Positions 22,918 to 27,362 of a DNA stretch of 27,362 nt are shown piece after piece (within the stretch, counting starts at the first letter, position 1; every line of letters begins with the position of its first letter). Made by a program: the position numbers and the translations under genes. Source of the stretch: RUG11237 sp964450185. Its GTDB lineage: Bacteria > Bacillota > Clostridia > Lachnospirales > Lachnospiraceae. The stretch spans positions 1 to 27,362 of the forward strand of contig CAYVCL010000040.1 of NCBI GenBank assembly GCA_964450185.1. The letters are read 5' to 3'. The notes under the pieces are model-generated. The model did not search any database and was not told the origin of the DNA. It saw only the letters and a list, made by a program, of their open reading frames with translations.

Positions 22918-23547
22918 TTATAAAGAAGCAATTAAATCCGGCAACTGTGCAAAGGTATCTACAGAATATTTGTAGCTTTCTACAGAACCAAAGCCATATT
23001 TGGCGAAAATAAAAGGAATTCCTGCATAAGCAGCAGCATCCGCATCTCCCTGAGTATCTCCCACGTAAACAGGGGATTGTAACCCATTACGTTGGATGAC
23101 CAGTTTATTGTTATCGCCTTTTAACAGTCCGCTGTTTCCCGGACACTCAAAATCTGTAAAATAGGAAGCTAATCCGCTTGCCTTGAGAAAAGTTTCGATA
23201 TATCCGTCCTCACAGTTGCTGACAATACAGAGTTTGTATTTCTTTTGCAAAACCTTTAAAGTGTTTTCCAGTTCAGGAAATAGTGTACCACATTTTTGTG
23301 ATAATGCGATATGTTCCTGATGACAGCAGCGATCCATCAAATCTAACTGCTCCTTTTCCGGTAATTCTGTAAAAAGCATACTTGCAATTACCGGCAGTGG
23401 ACGACCGAATAATTTTCTTAAATCCTCTGCTGTTAAAGTCATATCTATATTTGGTTCTTTTGCCAAAACTTCGTTCCAGGCTTCTGCCACAATTTCCGTA
23501 GAATCCCAGAGAGTTCCGTCTAAATCAAAAAGAATACTGTCTATCAT
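22918..23547 (-). CDS. HAD-superfamily hydrolase (phosphoglycolate phosphatase-like)
   Basis: The 209-residue product has HAD motif I LFDLDGTLWDS (about 6-16), motif II VSNCEDG (about 116) and motif IV YVGDTQGDADAAAYAG (about 167-182), with a helical cap domain between motifs I and II. This suggests a soluble phosphatase of the PGP/Gph type, but the substrate is not determined by the sequence. ATG 23547 follows AAGGAGG (complement at 23557-23563); longer upstream starts lie within the leader and are not supported. It stands alone, convergent with scpB and divergent from greA. Confidence 0.88.
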   Translation of the reverse strand: MIDSILFDLDGTLWDSTEIVAEAWNEVLAKEPNIDMTLTAEDLRKLFGRPLPVIASMLFTELPEKEQLDLMDRCCHQEHIALSQKCGTLFPELENTLKVLQKKYKLCIVSNCEDGYIETFLKASGLASYFTDFECPGNSGLLKGDNNKLVIQRNGLQSPVYVGDTQGDADAAAYAGIPFIFAKYGFGSVESYKYSVDTFAQLPDLIASL

Positions 23548-23597
23548 ATATTTTAACCTCCTTGTAAGTGAACGTAAATGAACGCCAGAATAGAAAA

Positions 23598-23606
23598 AGT
23601 ATACCA
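23598..23606 (-). promoter_or_regulatory. Extended -10 promoter of the HAD gene
   Basis: On the minus strand TGG directly precedes TATACT (23598-23603). The -35 region is weak, so the extended -10 would carry recognition. It sits about 50 bases upstream of the ATG. Confidence 0.5.
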
Positions 23607-23633
23607 TACAATAAAAGGAGAATCCAGTGTTTG

Positions 23634-23662
23634 TTGACAATCTGAAATTCGGGCGATAAAAT
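23634..23662 (+). promoter_or_regulatory. Promoter of greA
   Basis: TTGACA (23634-23639) and TAAAAT (23657-23662) with exactly 17 bp between. It gives a leader of about 70 bases before the ATG at 23738; I see no hairpin in that leader. Confidence 0.85.
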
Positions 23663-23737
23663 GATGGTTAGCAAAGTTTAATTATAGTATTTCAAAAAGT
23701 AAAAAATTTAAACTTAAATCAAAGGAAGGGGAGTAAA

Positions 23738-24247
23738 ATGAGAGAAAAATTAACGAAAAGTGATATCGAAAAAATACAGCAGGAAATAGAATACCGAAAG
23801 CTTGTAGTTCGAAAAGAGGCGTTGGAGGCAGTAAAAGAAGCCAGAGCTCATGGCGATTTAAGTGAAAACTTTGAATATCATGCAGCCAAAAAGGACAAAA
23901 ATAAGAATGAAAGCAGAATTCGTTATTTGGAAAGAATGATTAAGACAGCAGAAGTAATCGAAGATGCATCCAATGAGGATGAAGTTGGATTAAATAATAC
24001 AGTGACAGTGTATTTTGAAGATGATGAAATGGAAGAAACTTACCGTATTGTAACTTCGGTTCGTGGAAATTCCTTAGGTGGATTGATTAGTATAGAATCC
24101 CCGATGGGAAAAGCTTTGATTGGAAAAAAAGAAGGAGAACGGGTAGAAGTTAAAGTTAAAGTTAACGAAAACGCCGGCTACTACGTAATCATAAAGAAAA
24201 TTGAAAAAACAACAGATGATTCTCAGGATAAATTACGAGGATATTAA
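23738..24247 (+). CDS. greA: Transcription elongation factor GreA
   Basis: GreA rescues backtracked RNA polymerase by stimulating transcript cleavage. The 169-residue product has an N-terminal coiled-coil hairpin (about 1-80) whose tip HGDLSENFEYHAAK keeps the acidic residues (Asp, Glu) that act at the polymerase active site, and a C-terminal FKBP-like domain (about 85-160) with SPMGKALIGKKEGE. The ATG 23738 follows AAGGAAGGGG. It is monocistronic from the promoter at 23634; secG follows with its own promoter. Confidence 0.95.
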   Translation: MREKLTKSDIEKIQQEIEYRKLVVRKEALEAVKEARAHGDLSENFEYHAAKKDKNKNESRIRYLERMIKTAEVIEDASNEDEVGLNNTVTVYFEDDEMEETYRIVTSVRGNSLGGLISIESPMGKALIGKKEGERVEVKVKVNENAGYYVIIKKIEKTTDDSQDKLRGY

Positions 24248-24288
24248 TGAAAATCCGAATAATTTATGCTAAGATGTGGAAAAATATC

Positions 24289-24317
24289 TTGAAAAATAAA
24301 TCCTCCTATGATAGAAT
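24289..24317 (+). promoter_or_regulatory. Promoter of secG-rnr-smpB
   Basis: TTGAAA (24289-24294) and TAGAAT (24312-24317), with a 17-bp spacer and an extended -10 TGA. It is placed correctly for secG at 24351. Confidence 0.8.
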
Positions 24318-24350
24318 GTATTTATTGTGTTTAGCACGGAGGTGAAAATA

Positions 24351-24584
24351 ATGATTAGAACAGTATTAACAATTATATTTATATTAGTATCTGTTGCTTT
24401 AGCAGCAGTTGTATTATTACAAGAAGGTAAATCAGCAGGTTTAGGCGCTATCAGTGGTGCAGCCGATACTTATTGGGGTAAAAACAAAGGTCGTTCTATG
24501 GAAGGAACTCTTGTTAAAATCACAAGATTTTTAGGTATTGCATTCATTGTATTAGCAGCGGTATTGAATATTAACAAGTTTTAA
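24351..24584 (+). CDS. secG: Preprotein translocase subunit SecG
   Basis: SecG is the small accessory subunit of the SecYEG protein-export channel. The 77-residue product has two hydrophobic helices (about 2-22 and 50-73) joined by a cytoplasmic loop, with the family segments VVLLQEGKSAGLGAISG (about 20-36) and WGKNKGRSMEG (about 42-52). ATG 24351 follows CGGAGGTG; an upstream in-frame ATG at 24327 would place that site inside the protein. It lies before rnr and smpB, an arrangement typical of Firmicutes. Confidence 0.96.
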   Translation: MIRTVLTIIFILVSVALAAVVLLQEGKSAGLGAISGAADTYWGKNKGRSMEGTLVKITRFLGIAFIVLAAVLNINKF

Positions 24585-24608
24585 ATAAACATGTAATGTA
24601 CGTTGATG

Positions 24609-24637
24609 ATAAGCACTCTTGTAGGAGTGCTTATTTT
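24609..24637 (+). terminator. Hairpin terminator/attenuator between secG and rnr
   Basis: ATAAGCACTC (24609-24618) pairs with GAGTGCTTAT (24625-24634), with a six-base loop, followed by TTTTC. The U-tract is short, so it probably only partly stops transcription, letting rnr and smpB be expressed by read-through at lower levels. Confidence 0.65.
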
Positions 24638-24670
24638 CGTATACAGGTACAAAAAATAAAAGGAGAAAAG

Positions 24671-26800
24671 ATGGATAAAGCAACTTTTGAAAAACGAAAA
24701 AAAGTTATATATGATTTGATTTGTGACGATTTATATGTGCCAATGAAAATAAAAGAAATTGCCATCATTCTGCAAATTCCAAGAGAGCAAAGGGATGAAT
24801 TGAAAGAAATTCTGGATGCTCTGATTATGGAAGGGAAGATAGAGATATCCAAGCGTGGAAAATATACAAAAGCCACCAAAAAAGTTTATGCCGGTGTCTT
24901 TACAGCCCACGCAAAAGGTTTTGGATTTGTGGAATTGGAGGATTCCGAAGAAGAAATCTATATACCGGAATCAGAAATCAATGGAGCTTTTCATAAAGAT
25001 ACGGTAGAAGTAGAACTTCTAAAGGGAGAATCCTCAGGGAAACGAAAAGAAGGTAAAATTGTAAAAATTCTTGCCCGTGGCATTGAAACGGTAGTTGGAA
25101 CTTATGAAGAAAGCAAAAGCTTTGGCTTTGTGTGTCCGGATAATTTGAAATTCAGTCAGGATATTTTTATTCCTCTTAGGGACAGCAAGGGCGCAGTAGA
25201 TGGTCACAAGGTAGTTGTAAAAATTACTGATTACGGCGACAGAAGGCGAAATCCGGAAGGAAAAGTAATCGAAATTATTGGACATATCAATGATCCGGGA
25301 ACAGACATAATGTCTATTGTAAAAGCATATGAAATTCCGTGCGAATTTCCGGAAAAAGTAATGAATCAGGCAGAGCGTGTGGGAAAAGAAGTCAGCGAGG
25401 CAGACAGGGCAGGAAGAATGGATTTGCGTGAATGGCAGACAGTAACCATTGATGGCGAAGATGCCAAGGATTTGGATGATGCCATTACCTTGTCTATGGA
25501 TGGTGACAAATATAAGCTGGGTGTGCATATTGCCGATGTAACAAACTATGTGCAGGAGCGAAGTGCCTTGGATGTGGAAGCATTAAAGCGAGGCACCAGC
25601 GTGTATCTTGTGGACCGTGTGATACCAATGCTGCCTCATGTACTTTCCAATGGAATTTGTTCTTTAAATGCAGGAAAAGACCGTCTGACCTTATCCTGTA
25701 TCATGTGGATTGATAAAAAGGGAAACATTGTTGACCATAAAATCACAGAGTCCGTAATTAATGTAAATCGTCGAATGAGCTATACCAGTGTTCGAAAAAT
25801 TCTGGTAGATAAAGATGAAGAGGAAGTTGCAGAATATAAGGAACTGGTTCCTATGTTTGAACTGATGGAAGAAGTGGCGGGTTTACTTAGAGAAAAACGT
25901 AGAAAAAGAGGTTCCATCGATTTTGACTTCCCGGAAAGCAAAATATTGTTAGATAAAAACGGAAAACCTACAGAAATTAAACCTTACGAGCGTAACGTGG
26001 CAACCAGAATCATAGAAGACTTTATGCTGGCAGCCAATGAAACGGTAGCGGAGGATTTCTTCTGGCAGGAAATACCATTTGTATATCGTTCCCACGAAAA
26101 CCCGGACCCGGACAAGTTGTTAAAGCTTGGAACTTTTATCAATAATTTTGGTTATTCTATTCATGTGGGCCAGGATGAAGTGCATCCAAAAGAGGTCCAG
26201 AAATTATTAGAAAAGATTGAAGGAAGCGAAGAAGAAGATTTGATAGCCAGATTAACTCTTCGTTCCATGAAGCAGGCAAAATATACCGTTGGATGTGAGG
26301 GACATTTTGGTTTGGCAACCAAATATTACTGTCATTTTACATCTCCAATCAGACGTTACCCGGATTTACAGATTCATAGAATTATCAAAGAAACACTCCG
26401 TGGAAGAATGAATGAGGACAGAAGAAGTCATTATGATAAGCTTCTGTCGGAAGTTGCCAAAAAATCCAGTGAGTTGGAGCGCAGGGCAGATGAAGCGGAA
26501 AGAGAAACGGATAAGTTGAAAAAAGTAGAATATATGGAAGAACGTACCGGAGAAGTGTTTGAAGGTGTCATATCCAGCATCACTGCCTGGGGAATGTATG
26601 TGGAACTGCCAAACACCGTAGAAGGCCTGGTGCATATTGCTTCTTTAGAAGATGATTATTACTTTTTCCAAGAAAGTACTTACGAACTGGTGGGAGAACA
26701 CACCAACAAGCACTACAAACTGGGAGAAAGGGTTAAGGTTATGGTAAGCGGAACAGACCGCATACAGCGAACCATAGATTTTAAAATCTGCCAAGAATAG
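24671..26800 (+). CDS. rnr: Ribonuclease R
   Basis: RNase R is a processive 3'-5' exoribonuclease that degrades structured RNA and assists trans-translation. The 709-residue product has an N-terminal helix-turn-helix-like region (about 1-75), two cold-shock domains (about 75-220, including GFGFVELEDSEEEIYIPES), the RNB catalytic domain with DGEDAKDLDDAITLS (about 260-274), whose aspartates bind magnesium, and a C-terminal S1 domain (about 625-705). ATG 24671 follows AAAGGAGA; an in-frame upstream start at 24596 overlaps the hairpin and is rejected. It precedes smpB, its functional partner in trans-translation. Confidence 0.97.
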   Translation: MDKATFEKRKKVIYDLICDDLYVPMKIKEIAIILQIPREQRDELKEILDALIMEGKIEISKRGKYTKATKKVYAGVFTAHAKGFGFVELEDSEEEIYIPESEINGAFHKDTVEVELLKGESSGKRKEGKIVKILARGIETVVGTYEESKSFGFVCPDNLKFSQDIFIPLRDSKGAVDGHKVVVKITDYGDRRRNPEGKVIEIIGHINDPGTDIMSIVKAYEIPCEFPEKVMNQAERVGKEVSEADRAGRMDLREWQTVTIDGEDAKDLDDAITLSMDGDKYKLGVHIADVTNYVQERSALDVEALKRGTSVYLVDRVIPMLPHVLSNGICSLNAGKDRLTLSCIMWIDKKGNIVDHKITESVINVNRRMSYTSVRKILVDKDEEEVAEYKELVPMFELMEEVAGLLREKRRKRGSIDFDFPESKILLDKNGKPTEIKPYERNVATRIIEDFMLAANETVAEDFFWQEIPFVYRSHENPDPDKLLKLGTFINNFGYSIHVGQDEVHPKEVQKLLEKIEGSEEEDLIARLTLRSMKQAKYTVGCEGHFGLATKYYCHFTSPIRRYPDLQIHRIIKETLRGRMNEDRRSHYDKLLSEVAKKSSELERRADEAERETDKLKKVEYMEERTGEVFEGVISSITAWGMYVELPNTVEGLVHIASLEDDYYFFQESTYELVGEHTNKHYKLGERVKVMVSGTDRIQRTIDFKICQE

Positions 26801-26820
26801 GGCATAAGGAGAGGATAAAC

Positions 26821-27291
26821 ATGGCAAAACAAAAAAAGGATGATAAGTTAATTGCAAATAATAAAAAGGCTTATCATGATTATTTTATAGAAGATACCTA
26901 TGAGGCAGGAATTGCCCTTCACGGTACTGAAGTGAAATCCATGCGTATGGGAAAATGCAGTATCAAAGAATCTTTTGTACGTATAGAAAACGGTGAAGTG
27001 ATTATTTATGGTATGCATGTAAGCCCATATGAAAAAGGAAATATTTTTAACAAAGATCCATTGCGTGTGAAGAAATTGCTTTTGCACAAAAATGAAATAA
27101 ATAAGCTTGCAGGGAAAATCAGCACCCAGGGTTACACCATTGTACCACTGAAGGTATATTTTAAAGGTAGTCTGGTAAAAGTGCAGATTGGTCTTGCAAA
27201 GGGTAAAAAACTGTACGATAAGCGTCAGGATATTGCAAAGAAAGACCAGCGCAGGGAAGCAGAACGTGAATTTAAAGTAAAGAATTTATAA
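26821..27291 (+). CDS. smpB: SsrA-binding protein SmpB
   Basis: SmpB binds tmRNA and brings it to stalled ribosomes in trans-translation. The 156-residue product has the beta-barrel motifs ALHGTEVKSMRMGKCSIKES (about 32-51) and VYFKGSLVKVQIGLAKGKKL (about 117-136), then a basic C-terminal tail that would enter the mRNA channel. AGGAGAGG precedes ATG 26821. It is downstream of rnr in the same direction, a common arrangement. The tmRNA gene itself is not visible in the remaining 71 bases. Confidence 0.97.
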   Translation: MAKQKKDDKLIANNKKAYHDYFIEDTYEAGIALHGTEVKSMRMGKCSIKESFVRIENGEVIIYGMHVSPYEKGNIFNKDPLRVKKLLLHKNEINKLAGKISTQGYTIVPLKVYFKGSLVKVQIGLAKGKKLYDKRQDIAKKDQRREAEREFKVKNL

Positions 27292-27312
27292 GATAATATG
27301 GAATAACAAAAA

Positions 27313-27362
27313 GGGGCTGTCGCACTAAGAATGATATGCCCCCTGTCAAGTAGACAGGTTAA
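27313..27362. mobile_element. Possible edge of an insertion sequence (or a terminator)
   Basis: Right after smpB, GGGGC (27313-27317) and GCCCC (27338-27342) form an inverted repeat, and CCTGTC (27342-27347) pairs with GACAGG (27353-27358). The run GGGGCTGTCGCACTAA resembles by memory the terminal repeats of IS1182-like elements, and CTGTCAAGTAGACAGG resembles ends of IS3-like elements. The window ends before any transposase can be seen. A terminator of the rnr-smpB unit is an alternative, but no U-tract follows. Confidence 0.3.

Noticed and set aside
27292..27362. tmRNA (ssrA) 5' end after smpB
   Set aside because: The expected tRNA-like acceptor start and the GGTTTCGAC-type segment are not seen in the 71 bases available.
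1..27362. CRISPR array, tRNA or rRNA genes, prophage
   Set aside because: No regularly spaced direct repeats, no cloverleaf-like segments and no phage structural genes were seen by eye; a computed scan was not possible.

Overview
The window looks like a core-chromosome segment of a low-GC Gram-positive anaerobe of the class Clostridia, most likely family Lachnospiraceae. The reasons are AT-rich codon use, strong AGGAGG-type ribosome binding sites, sigma-A promoters with 16-18 bp spacers, the gene order rimP-nusA-ylxR-ylxQ-infB-rbfA-nrnA-truB-ribF, and a CmpB-type membrane protein. The genus cannot be fixed from the sequence alone.

Layout. (1) 1-335: a regulatory region with a palindrome, a doubtful mini-ORF, a consensus sigma-A promoter and a leader hairpin. 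(2) 336-8011: a tightly packed + strand operon for ribosome maturation, transcription elongation, translation initiation, tRNA/RNA metabolism and flavin synthesis (rimP, nusA, ylxR, ylxQ, infB, rbfA, nrnA, truB, ribF), closed by a terminator that overlaps the end of ribF. (3) 8027-10063, minus strand: a large polytopic membrane protein resembling GT-C glycosyltransferases, the most accessory-looking gene here, with its own consensus promoter. (4) 10228-13221: a metallo-beta-lactamase-fold hydrolase, a membrane-anchored MutS-like ATPase and RNase HI. (5) 13306-17355: tyrS, a 48-residue single-pass membrane protein and alaS, from a promoter with no T-box leader. (6) 17485-19195: rpsU, a CmpB-family membrane protein and a coiled-coil lipoprotein with a Cys/His C-terminal module, each with its own promoter. 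(7) 19280-20485, minus: a dacF-type D,D-carboxypeptidase. (8) 20623-22842: a membrane-anchored metallophosphoesterase followed by scpA-scpB. (9) 22918-23547, minus: a HAD phosphatase. (10) 23738-27291: greA, secG, rnr, smpB. (11) 27292-27362: short inverted repeats that may be the edge of a mobile element.

Functionally, most genes serve ribosome assembly, translation, RNA turnover and trans-translation (rnr with smpB), plus chromosome segregation (scpAB) and peptidoglycan trimming. Nearly all transcription units are bounded by recognisable promoters and hairpin terminators, several of them bidirectional between convergent genes. I see no CRISPR array, rRNA, tRNA, tmRNA, prophage or complete insertion sequence. 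No clearly novel multi-gene system stands out. The best candidates for follow-up are the MutS-like ATPase with its metallohydrolase partner, the Cys/His lipoprotein, the 48-residue membrane protein between two tRNA synthetase genes, and a few leader hairpins.
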